Source: Symsagittifera roscoffensis
Taxonomy: Eukaryota; Xenacoelomorpha; Acoela; Convolutidae
DNA length: 64,000 nt
NCBI RefSeq assembly: GCF_963678635.1
Contig: NC_087071.1
Coordinates: 14,166,226 to 14,230,225, forward strand
Direction: 5' to 3'
A program made the position numbers and the translations under genes. Below, one piece after another: positions 35,421 to 45,100 of the stretch; position 1 is the stretch's first letter; every line of letters begins with the position of its first letter. The notes under the pieces were generated by a model, which saw nothing but the letters and a program-made list of their open reading frames with translations, had not been told where the DNA came from and ran no database searches.

Positions 35421-35761
35421 TTGCCTTGAGCTACTTAATAGGAAGTTCGGGCAATCCGGGAACAAATAGAGGAAGACCTCGGTGGGTGTATTAAGCAAAT
35501 ACACACCCACTTGAGAAGAAAAATTGTTCCCTACTCTCGTGCACTTGGAGCAGTCCGAGTGTGGGAGAGCTTTTTCATAGACTTGACGAATTTTCGACCA
35601 AGAGGTTGCCTTGAGCTACTTAGTAGGACAGCTCGGGCAATCGCAGGACACCCAAAAGAAGACCTCGGTGGGTGTATTAGGCAAATAAACACCCACTTGA
35701 GAAGACTGTGTCCTGGGCTTCGTTCTTTCGGATCGTTCCGATTGGGGGAAGTCTTTTTCTT
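35421..35761 (+). ncRNA. Duplicated structured RNA element in the leader
   Basis: Two units 185 bp apart (35421-35576 and 35606-35761) can form the same set of stems. Stem A: TTGCC/GGCAA with inner GAGCT/AGTTC in unit 1 and GAGCT/AGCTC in unit 2. Stem B: GGGAACAA/TTGTTCCC (35458-35465 with 35524-35531) against CAGGACAC/GTGTCCTG (35644-35651 with 35708-35715). Stem C inside B: GTGGGTGT/ACACCCAC in both. Stem D: CTCTC/GAGAG with ACTTGG/CCGAGT against CTTC/GAAG with TCGGA/TCCGA. Stems B and D changed on both sides while keeping pairing. Each unit ends in a CTTTTTC run. It lies 420 bp before the gag start, so an internal ribosome entry or packaging role is conceivable. Confidence 0.7.
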
Positions 35762-36178
35762 TAAGACTAAGTTTTATCTATTTCTGAATCATCACTGCTT
35801 TTTATCGAAGATTGTTTAATTTTAACAAAGCAGTGACTTGATAAATTGTGTGGCGATAAATTGATACTGACAAAAGGTCGCTGTCACCTGTAGGATATTC
35901 TTATCTGATTATCGATTGTGTTTTGTGTACCGATTATATCTTGTGGAAACTTAGTGTTACTGTTATATTATACAACCGGGTTGAGTTAGCATTATATCAA
36001 TACTGGGTAGACCATGTGTGTAACTTTAGCTGAGTCACTAGTTTAGTCGTGAGATATCTAAGAGACATTTTGACACTGACGGAATCTAATAGGCAGCGTT
36101 AAGTGATTTAACTAAAACTTGTTTGTGGTGCGTTTGCATTGCCATCAAATTACGAATATTTTCATTTTATAAAAAACT

Positions 36179-39100
36179 ATGCAGCGCAGGGACTCGTTAG
36201 GATCGACTACTAAAATTCCCAGGCTAAGCAAGGGAAGCACGCGGAAATTTAGAACTAGGCGTAGCCAAACCTCGTTTAGCAGCGCTTCCGACGCGTTTGC
36301 TGAAGACGAACCGACTAAAGGTCAACCTGATCTTTCAGTGATCGAAATGAAACTAAGGAGCGAGAAAAACCTTGATGGCAATCAAGGGCGGAGCGCCGAG
36401 GCCGAGCCTGCGAGCGAAACGCTGGTGGATCCCTTTGACGAAGGGGAGCGAACACTAATTCGACCCGACTTTGAGCCAGACGAGGTCCTCGAACGAGAGG
36501 AAGTCGAGAGGACAGAGGAGACCTCGGAGCGTTCCGAGGTCGAGCCGCGAGAAGAAGTCTTATTCAAGGGAACGTCCAAATCGGAGACCAAGAGTCACAG
36601 GTGGAGGGGAGAATACTCACATTCGGCTAGTACCCACTCATCTCTGGCCAAGCAGAGCAACAACGCGATGATGTCGAGTATAAGCCCGAGTGAAGAACAA
36701 CCGGGTTCGAAAGCCAAGAAGAGTTGGAGATCTTTGTACGACGAGCGCATGGCGTCACTACCAACTGTTGATTTAACTTCCAGTCATGACTACCCGGAGA
36801 CATCCCATCCGGATGTAAACTTCACAACGTGCCCAAGGAACGAGAAGAACAGGAAGGCGTCATCAGTCTCGCCGACCAGGCCCATGTCAGATGGGATAAC
36901 GATGGGAGCATCATCAACGTTTGACAGACTAATGACGTCAATGCACAAGCAAAAGGACGGTGCGTCATCGAGTACTAGGCTACCGCCGCAGCTGACCTCA
37001 TCTTCTCTGGGGCTAACCCCGCCACTGGGGGCAGCTGGTGACATAAGTGATGTGTTCGCTGGTGTGATGAATGGCCTGGATGAATTGAGGCGGGACATGA
37101 CTAAAAAGATAGATCAAGTTGACGAGAGAGCTCACCATGCTAGAGAGAGTTTGAAAGATGAGCTAACGCACGTGAAGTCGCAGGCGAGGTTTGATCAGGC
37201 TCAGTTGATTCGCAACACCGATCAATGCCTGGCCGAGAGCCTGGCACAGGCAAAGAAAGAGTCAGAGGAAAGGGAGGCTAGGATGACAAGAGAGATCGAG
37301 CGATTATTGAATGATCATGATAGTACCTATGCCCAAACGATGACTGGCCTGGAAAAGAGGTTGGACGCCAAATCTGACTTGATGATGCGGAAGCTTGACG
37401 CGATCCTGAACGGAAGTAGTTGGCAGGAGCATTCCAACTCAAGGGAGCGCTCACGCCATGCGAATGTTGCAGATGCTATGGGCAACAGTGCCAGAGCCCA
37501 GCAAAGCTCGAGAGCGAACTACGAGCATAGAAACAAGGAGTGGCCAAGGGCAGCCCCGCAGAGGCCTGGCTGGACGAATCCAGTACCGCCGGAGGCAGAG
37601 GCCACACCGGAGACAAGATTGCCGACCGTGCCACAAGTCAGTTCAGTACCAGATCTGACTACAGTCTCACAAGACACAACGATGTATGCCTCGATGTTTG
37701 AGCCCCTGAACAGATCTCTTGAAACATTCATCACCAAGCTCTCGAAGTCAACCGAGAGAGGAGAGAGGTCAAGAAGAACACTGAAAAAGCCGAAGTCATA
37801 TAAAGACGAGTCAGATGGCTGCATTGATACTTGGATAGAGGTGATGAAGTTACACTTTGAGGAAGAGAATCTCTCCAAGAAACAAGAGTGCAGCGCGCTG
37901 ACGAGCAACCTGGAGGGTACTGCATTAAATTGTGTAATGGCGAAAAGAGCCAATGAGAGAGACAGCGCTCGCAAGATATTCGACATCCTGCTGAATCGTT
38001 TCGGCTCTGGAGTACAAGGGCACCAGGCCATGGTGAAGTTCGAGAAGAGGAGACAGAGAGATGAAGAATCAATAGATAAATTCTTGGATGACCTTGAACT
38101 GCTCAGGAGGAGAAGTAACCCGGATGAGAGAATATCCGAGCGAAACTTGGCGATCGCTTCGAAGTTCATGGATGGAGTAAGGAGTGAGGAGTTGAAGACG
38201 ATGTTGGCCACTCACTTCACCCTGTCGCTTGACCAGGTACCCACGCCCGACGACTTGCGTATGAAGTCACGCGAGTATTTACTCATAAAACCGAGGGCGC
38301 AAAACCGTTACAGCAATTATGGCAACTATAGCGGGACAAACACTGGTGCGAATTCCAGTTGGTACAAACCTCGCGATGACATGGACAAGAGGAGGTCGTG
38401 TGCGAATTGTGGTTCGATGGACCATCACGTTTCTGCGTGTTCTGCATACAAGCAGAACATGAAGGCCATAGGCTACTTTCTCGAGGACGCTGACGCGACC
38501 GACGAGGATCATGAAGAGTACGTGAGAGGGCTCATCATGAAATATGGTCCGAGGTGTTTCTTCTGTAATTTGGAGGGACACTTCAAGTCGGATTGTACTC
38601 AATTTTGGGACGCAGTAGCGGACGCGAAACATCCCCGCCACGAAGAGGCGCTTTCGGGTGTCAAGACCAGTCGAGCACGTCTGATGAACGAGGCTGAATC
38701 TCGGAGAAAGGAGACGACACCGAGCACTTTCACGACCAAAAAGGTTAAGACGTGGCCTGACGAGGTGGTAGCCTCGAACCTCGAAACAGAGTCGTCTAGC
38801 CCACTCAAGGTGGATTACGGCCTGGCGGCAAGGACAGCTCTGCAGAATGTCAAACAGGACCTAGCCACGAAAGAAGTGGAGCAATGGGTAAGGTCGGAGC
38901 TGGAGAGCACAGATCTGCGGGAAAGTCTTAATGTCCTGAGTAAGACGACAAATGTAGAAGACGAAAAAGAGCCCAAGAAACAGGGACTAAAACTGAACGT
39001 TATATCTGGCAAGACTTTCGGCATGACGAAGGCAGGGACCAAAATAATGTCTATCATCTCAGTCGCAGGGCACCAGGTGGTCAAGAACCTGGGCGAGCCA

Positions 39101-41683
39101 TCCGAGATTACACTGGTCCACCTGGACATCTATGCCGACTACCTGAAGGAGAAGGATCCCAAACTGGACTCCAGGGCAGTGCGAGCGCTGCTCACAACGG
39201 GAGGTCCGAGGCTGATGAAAGTGGACGGACATTATATCGATGTCCATGGCCCTTACCCGATTCTGATGAATGTGGATGGCATCAATATCTACACGAAAGC
39301 TCACATAACTGATGCGAACAATCAGGTTGGCCGGATATACATTGGTCAAGAGGAGCTGAAGGTCAGACGAATCGGACACAACGCGATGCTCGAACAAGAT
39401 GCTGTGCATATTGGTTGCGAGGCAGATCTGGCCGCACACGTTCTGGACGTGCAAGGCAGACAGCTTTCAGTAAAGGGACTGCTAGACACGGGAGCAGTTG
39501 TTAGTGTCATGCCAGTCAAAACTTGGACCGACATGGGTTTTGATAGGTCGGATCTCATACCGACAAACATCAGGTTGGCAGCTGCCAATCAGGGAGCGAT
39601 CTATGTCGCCGGACGAACCCCGATCATCTCACTGCAGCTCGGAGGGAGACATCTGTGGATGAGCTTCCTAGTAGTAGAGAATTTGGATGATTCCGATCAG
39701 TTCATCCTAGGAAGGGATTTCGTTCGCAACTTTGACGTCACGATCGATCTCAATGACGGATTGATTAGGATCAAGGATCCTGAAAGAAAGTATGAGAAAA
39801 GACCCCTTAATAAGATCTTAATTAATCAGGCCAAGGTGCCGAGTTTTCTGGATCGAAAAGTTAGATTAAAACCGAACCAAGCCGTAATAGCAACGTTTAG
39901 GATGAGGAACTTGAATGAACTCAGCAATGACAGACAGGTGTGTCTGGTACCAAATCCAAACAGTAAAAGCTCGGCTATTTTAGGAAGAAGCTTCTCACTC
40001 ACTCAGAGCGGACTGTGTGTGAGTGTGTTATTGAACACAGAAGCAACAACAGTGACAGTACAGAGGGGAAAGAAACTTGGCTACGCTTTGCCTCTGAACA
40101 CAGACTTTCTGAGTGTGGAGAACTTGAAGAAGTTTGATGTAACTAAGTGTCCATTACATGCGAACCAAGAATGTATAATGAAAAGAGTAATTGAATTGAA
40201 ATCTTCTAGGAAATTGTTTTCAATGAAGTCGGAAACAGATGATGGGCTGTCTAGTTGTTCCAACTTTCCTGAGAGGCCGACGGAAGCAGAGTTAGCAGCG
40301 AATAGGCCTGTCCTACCTGAGATAGAACATCTGAAGGGTAAAATATCTGACAAGGAACTAGATTCGCTCAGGGCGGTGCTAAATCGGAACGCAGGCGTTT
40401 TTTCGAAACATAAGGCCGACATAGGTTGTTGCAATTTTGTAGAGCACGAGATTGAGATAGAAGAGGGCTCGGTACCTCATAGGGAAGGGGCGAGAAGAAT
40501 GACCCCAAACAAGTCAGAAGCGTGTAGGAAGGAAATCGAGATGTTAATGGAGTACGACATGATCGAGCCGTCGAAGTCCCCATGGGCTTGGGGCGTGGTC
40601 ATGGCGAAAAAGAAAGGGGGACAACTCAGATTTTGTTGTGATTTCCGTTATCTGAACGCAGTGACTATAAAGGACGCATACCCGATTCCCCGCATCGATG
40701 AGAGCCTGTCCAAACTGGGAGACGCGAAGTTTTTCACGACGTTGGATTTGGGCTCCGCATTCTGGCAAGTGCCACTCAGAAAGCAAGATCGAGAGAAAAC
40801 AGGTTTCGCGTGTGAGCTGGGACTGTTCCAGTGGAAGAGGATGCCATTCGGATTGTGTAACGCGACGGCCACATTCCAGCGACTGATGGACCAGGCGCTC
40901 ACGAGCGTCACAAAGAAATACGGCAATCTCATCATGTGTTATGTCGATGATGTCGTGATTGCAACACCAACCTTAGAAGACCACATCGAGAGGTTGGAAG
41001 AGGTGTTTTCTTGCATGAAGCAGGCGGGTCTGAAATGCAAACCCTCTAAGTGTGAAATCCTCAGGGATTCCATAAAGTATCTGGGCCGCCTAGTTGACAA
41101 ACATGGAGTGAGACCAGATCCCGAAGCGGTTGAAGCGGTGCTGACCTGGAAGGCACCTAAAACAGATACACAGTTGATGAGTTTTCTGGGATTCGCCAAT
41201 TATTATCGCGAGTTCATCAAGGGGTATGCTGACAAAATATACCCCATGCAGAGGTTGATGAGAAACAAGGGCAAAAAGTTCACCTGGACTGATGAGGCAC
41301 AAGTCTCATTTGAAAACATCAAACGTGAACTTTGCGAGGCACCGGTCCTCGGCATGCCAACGGAGAAGGGGATGTTCGTGCTGGACACGGATGCATCAGT
41401 GGTTGCGATATCAGGCATACTTCACCAAGAGCAGGAGTGGAACGGGAGAACGGTTCTTCGTCCGATAGCCTATGGAAGTAAAGTCCTGAGTGACACTGAG
41501 ATGAAGTACGGCGCACCAAAAGCGGAGATGTTTGCTGTGATCACGTTCGTGGAAAAGTACAGGGCCTACTTGGGGAGTGCTCCCTTCAAGTTACGTGTGG
41601 ACAATCGTGCCCTTGCCTGGCTGAAAACCTATTCGATGGACCAAAGCTACATTGGTCGTTGGATCGTGCGCTTGGATGGATAA
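36179..41683 (+). CDS. Gag-protease-reverse transcriptase-RNase H polyprotein (1834 aa, ends at internal stop)
   Basis: Structural proteins and replication enzymes of the element. The N-terminal 300 residues are charged and Ser-rich. Residues about 305-411 form a coiled coil, and about 535-705 match the retrotransposon capsid region. Two CCHC zinc knuckles lie at 741-754 and 793-806, unusually far apart. The aspartic protease motif DTGA is at 1103-1106 with LGRDF near 1178. Reverse transcriptase spans about 1430-1650, with CCDFRYLN, TTLDLGSAFW and the catalytic YVDD at 1588-1591. RNase H starts at LDTDAS (1735). A TAA at 41681-41683 cuts the frame before the last RNase H motif, but the same frame continues at once and supplies it. 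The ATG at 36179 follows the long leader and is the first in this open frame. Confidence 0.93.
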   Translation: MQRRDSLGSTTKIPRLSKGSTRKFRTRRSQTSFSSASDAFAEDEPTKGQPDLSVIEMKLRSEKNLDGNQGRSAEAEPASETLVDPFDEGERTLIRPDFEPDEVLEREEVERTEETSERSEVEPREEVLFKGTSKSETKSHRWRGEYSHSASTHSSLAKQSNNAMMSSISPSEEQPGSKAKKSWRSLYDERMASLPTVDLTSSHDYPETSHPDVNFTTCPRNEKNRKASSVSPTRPMSDGITMGASSTFDRLMTSMHKQKDGASSSTRLPPQLTSSSLGLTPPLGAAGDISDVFAGVMNGLDELRRDMTKKIDQVDERAHHARESLKDELTHVKSQARFDQAQLIRNTDQCLAESLAQAKKESEEREARMTREIERLLNDHDSTYAQTMTGLEKRLDAKSDLMMRKLDAILNGSSWQEHSNSRERSRHANVADAMGNSARAQQSSRANYEHRNKEWPRAAPQRPGWTNPVPPEAEATPETRLPTVPQVSSVPDLTTVSQDTTMYASMFEPLNRSLETFITKLSKSTERGERSRRTLKKPKSYKDESDGCIDTWIEVMKLHFEEENLSKKQECSALTSNLEGTALNCVMAKRANERDSARKIFDILLNRFGSGVQGHQAMVKFEKRRQRDEESIDKFLDDLELLRRRSNPDERISERNLAIASKFMDGVRSEELKTMLATHFTLSLDQVPTPDDLRMKSREYLLIKPRAQNRYSNYGNYSGTNTGANSSWYKPRDDMDKRRSCANCGSMDHHVSACSAYKQNMKAIGYFLEDADATDEDHEEYVRGLIMKYGPRCFFCNLEGHFKSDCTQFWDAVADAKHPRHEEALSGVKTSRARLMNEAESRRKETTPSTFTTKKVKTWPDEVVASNLETESSSPLKVDYGLAARTALQNVKQDLATKEVEQWVRSELESTDLRESLNVLSKTTNVEDEKEPKKQGLKLNVISGKTFGMTKAGTKIMSIISVAGHQVVKNLGEPSEITLVHLDIYADYLKEKDPKLDSRAVRALLTTGGPRLMKVDGHYIDVHGPYPILMNVDGINIYTKAHITDANNQVGRIYIGQEELKVRRIGHNAMLEQDAVHIGCEADLAAHVLDVQGRQLSVKGLLDTGAVVSVMPVKTWTDMGFDRSDLIPTNIRLAAANQGAIYVAGRTPIISLQLGGRHLWMSFLVVENLDDSDQFILGRDFVRNFDVTIDLNDGLIRIKDPERKYEKRPLNKILINQAKVPSFLDRKVRLKPNQAVIATFRMRNLNELSNDRQVCLVPNPNSKSSAILGRSFSLTQSGLCVSVLLNTEATTVTVQRGKKLGYALPLNTDFLSVENLKKFDVTKCPLHANQECIMKRVIELKSSRKLFSMKSETDDGLSSCSNFPERPTEAELAANRPVLPEIEHLKGKISDKELDSLRAVLNRNAGVFSKHKADIGCCNFVEHEIEIEEGSVPHREGARRMTPNKSEACRKEIEMLMEYDMIEPSKSPWAWGVVMAKKKGGQLRFCCDFRYLNAVTIKDAYPIPRIDESLSKLGDAKFFTTLDLGSAFWQVPLRKQDREKTGFACELGLFQWKRMPFGLCNATATFQRLMDQALTSVTKKYGNLIMCYVDDVVIATPTLEDHIERLEEVFSCMKQAGLKCKPSKCEILRDSIKYLGRLVDKHGVRPDPEAVEAVLTWKAPKTDTQLMSFLGFANYYREFIKGYADKIYPMQRLMRNKGKKFTWTDEAQVSFENIKRELCEAPVLGMPTEKGMFVLDTDASVVAISGILHQEQEWNGRTVLRPIAYGSKVLSDTEMKYGAPKAEMFAVITFVEKYRAYLGSAPFKLRVDNRALAWLKTYSMDQSYIGRWIVRLDG

Positions 41684-42115
41684 CACATGATCATAGAGCA
41701 CCGTACCCGTGACAAGCACCAGAACGCAGATAGCCTCAGCAAAAAGACAGAATTTTATGAGCGCCTCGAAGAGAAGCAGGCTAACCAATCAGAGATCAAA
41801 GACGGGTTTTCCTTTCTGGACAAAGAAACCTATGATAAGCTGCCACTTACCAGGTGGTTAGACAAATCAGGACATCCTATACCTGGACACCCTGACCTTC
41901 CAGTGGAGACGGCCGCCGAGATAAAGGTTTTAGCCAGAGGCGAACCCGTTCCGTTGGATCTGCTAGTCCGATCCAACTTGGTACAGCAAGAACTGACCTG
42001 GCTGGGTATAAATAGCATCGCTTTATTGAATAAGACAGTGAACGTGGCGCCAGACGTCATGGGAAAACTCCGTGACTTGTTGGATAGGGAAGTGGATAGG
42101 CATGATCGTGAATGA
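41684..42115 (+). CDS. Continuation of pol: end of RNase H and connection to integrase
   Basis: Same reading frame as the gag-pol ORF, directly after its TAA. It begins with the final RNase H segment (EHRTRDKHQNADSLSKK), which holds the HR and the last acidic residue of that fold, so the preceding stop is inside a domain. The rest is a linker of about 120 residues. It ends at a TGA (42113-42115), after which the frame continues again. A separate protein from the internal ATG at 41687 would lack most of RNase H and is unlikely to be functional. Confidence 0.85.
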   Translation, partial: HMIIEHRTRDKHQNADSLSKKTEFYERLEEKQANQSEIKDGFSFLDKETYDKLPLTRWLDKSGHPIPGHPDLPVETAAEIKVLARGEPVPLDLLVRSNLVQQELTWLGINSIALLNKTVNVAPDVMGKLRDLLDREVDRHDRE

Positions 42116-45100
42116 ATGGAGACCATGCAGAGGTTGACTGTCACCGAGAGAACAGAGAAGAGGCCAGTGTCCATTCGCAGCCGAGGCGTTGAACGGGATT
42201 GCAGGTCGATCGTCAACCAGCTGGTGACCTCGATGCCGAAAGAAGTCTTGTTGAGAACTTCGTTCACTGAATATGGAACATTGAGTCAGAACCAAGCTAC
42301 TGAGGAAGTCAGGATCAGGTCGAAATCTAGCTTCACGAGAAGAGTGCACTTCACGGATGCAAAAGAGGAATATGAGCCAAGCCCAGATTGTTCGTCCGTG
42401 GACGAGACAATGTCCGGGGAGTCTGACACCTTCGAGCCAGTCAAGGACGACTTGTCTGAGGAGTCAAACGCCTTTGAGCCCGTGCAGGACATCTTGTCCG
42501 GGGAGAGGTTGACTAGACGACCTAGGGGCAGAATTTTGTCCGGGGAGTCGGGTTCAAAGCGACCGATGGACAGAGTTTTGTCCGGGGAGTCGAGAAATAT
42601 CTCAAACAACTTGGAATATGATGTTGGAGAATCAGTCGACTCAAGTGTTGACTCGGGACCTCAGTCCGGGGACAACACGTCTGAAACAACTTCCAATTCT
42701 GATATGTCAGAGATTGCGATCCACTCCTTATTGGTAGACTGGAAGCAGCGTGGGCTGGACCGAGAAACACATCAGGATCCAGACAGGGACAGATACACCT
42801 CAGATGAAGAGGGCACTGTGGTAGATAATGCCGCAGACGAGCTCGAGCTGATAGCAGTTTCAAAACGCCCAACCAGATTGCTGCCACATGGTACGGTCGT
42901 CCGTACCAATCTGGAACCATCTGTGCAAGAAGCGACGCCTTTGAAAAAGATATGGTGTGTCAAGTTGATGGACGATGCTCATGCTCCGGAGATAATGAGT
43001 GGGCAAATGAACGTGGTGAAGACGTATTTGAAAGCCAGGTACAGGCTGTCAGATCTCCTGAGGGCTCAACAAAATGATAGAATGACGAGCAGTCTGAAAA
43101 GATGGATCGAGGATGGAGCACCTGACAAGGGAGACTTGGAAGAAGACAGCTACAAAATCCTGAAGCAGTTTTACCTGAAGAGGAAAGACTTGTTGTACCT
43201 GAATAAGGACGGAATCGTGGCCTGTAAGCGCAAGGAGGAGGACAAGGTCCTTTATAAATACAATTCAATCGTGTTACCACAGTTGTACCAGACCGAATTG
43301 CTCTTTCGCTCACATGATCAGATGGGACATCAAGGTGTGGACAAAGTGTATAACAGGATACAAAAACGATTCGAATGGCCGGGATTGAAGAAGGCTTGTG
43401 AGAAATGGATAGCCGCATGCCTGTCTTGTCAACAGGCAAAGGATCCCAGGAAACTGAGGTTCCCCCTACAGTCAATAGAATCGTCAGGTTTCAACGAAGT
43501 GGTGCAAATTGATCATCAGAAAATCTGCATGACAGCAACGGGCTATAATCAGGTGCTGGTAATGATCGACCATTTTACGAAGTATGCGGAGGCAGCACCC
43601 TGCATGACAGCATCGGCAGAAGAAACGTGCGATCATTTGATAAACGTGTGGATAGCAAGGCATGGCTGCCCCATCACGTTCCAATCGGACAATGGCAAAG
43701 CATTCGTAGGTGATCTCACGAAAGAGTTAATGAAAAGGTCGCAGGTAGCGCAGGCCCACTCGACCACTTATCACCCGCAAACGAAAGGCCTAGTCGAGAG
43801 GCAGAATCGCACACTGGTATCCATGTTGAGAGTCTATTGCTCACGCTACATGGATGACTGGGACAAGCACTTACCGCAAGTGATGGGTGCTTACAACAGC
43901 ACGGAGCATTCCACCACGGGAATAAGTCCACATATGATGCTGACGGGTCATGAAAAAGCACTCCCGTTGACGTTCTTCTACCCTGAATATGAAGGGAAGA
44001 GGACAGCACCGCAAACGTACGTGCGGGACGTTATTAGAAGACAACAGGACCTCAATGACTTATGCAGGAGGAATACGCAACAGGCGCAGATTAGACAAAA
44101 AAGGAGGTTTGATAAGAGGACAGCCGATGCAAAAGCCTACTCAGTTGGCGATTACGTCTGGGTGTTCCAGGAAGTGGTTCCACCAAAAGGAACCAAGAAA
44201 CTATTAAAGAAATGGCGTGGTCCATTTCAGATAACAGAGGTGCATCAAGGAGGTCGTTTTTATCGGCTGAGCACAGGAAGAGCGGCTCATTACGAGAATA
44301 TCAAACCACACAACGCCTCGTCCGAGGATTGGTGCATCCCAGCGGACATGCAAGAGGGAGACTATTTAATAGTGGATCCTGCTTGTGAAGTGAATGAAAG
44401 GGGTACCCGCGACAAGAACGACGGGAATGAGGTGGTGGACGATTGCGATCTACCACTGGATCTCGAGTTGACTGAGCGAGTAGAGGTGGACGATGAAAAT
44501 CTACCCTATGCCGAAGAAGACTGGGATTGCCCGGAACAAACCGAATTTGACAAAGGAATACAGCCTGAATCTCCGCTCACTATGGAGACACGCCAAAGTA
44601 AGAGAGGAAAAAACCAGAAGAAATACAATCCGTATGGCGAGGACTTCGTTGTAGATCGGATAGTAGTGAGTGATGTCATAGACTCGCTGGTGGGGCTGGA
44701 CGAAGTAGCGATGCTAGAAGAAATCGACCTTGTGAACGATTTGGATCAAGATTGGATCGACGATCGATCAGAACCGGAAGTGAAGTTCGAACCAGAAGCG
44801 GAACAGACTCATGAGCAAGAACTAACAAACTTGCGCGTGCTCGAATGGCTCCATGATCTGCCGACAGATCCAAAAGAGACGATCCTGACGATTCAAGACG
44901 TCGATAGAGACGGCGTCAAATACATCAGTCATGATAATACCGAGTCCAACTGGGTCGCCCCAGATGGTCCTCTACGTGTTCCACAATCCAACCTCCGTCT
45001 CCTAGACTTTGGGCGATCGACGGGGACGTCGATGGATATTTTTGTCCGGGGAGTGGGGGTAGGACTCACCCACACCGAAAATCTCATAATAAAAAAATTG

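Noticed and set aside
37519-38211. Long minus-strand open frames inside gag-pol and the second ORF (also 46264-46758, 50335-50805, 53826-54302)
   Set aside because: They lie opposite strongly coding sense frames with clear domains and have Ser/Leu/Pro-rich composition typical of antisense shadows.
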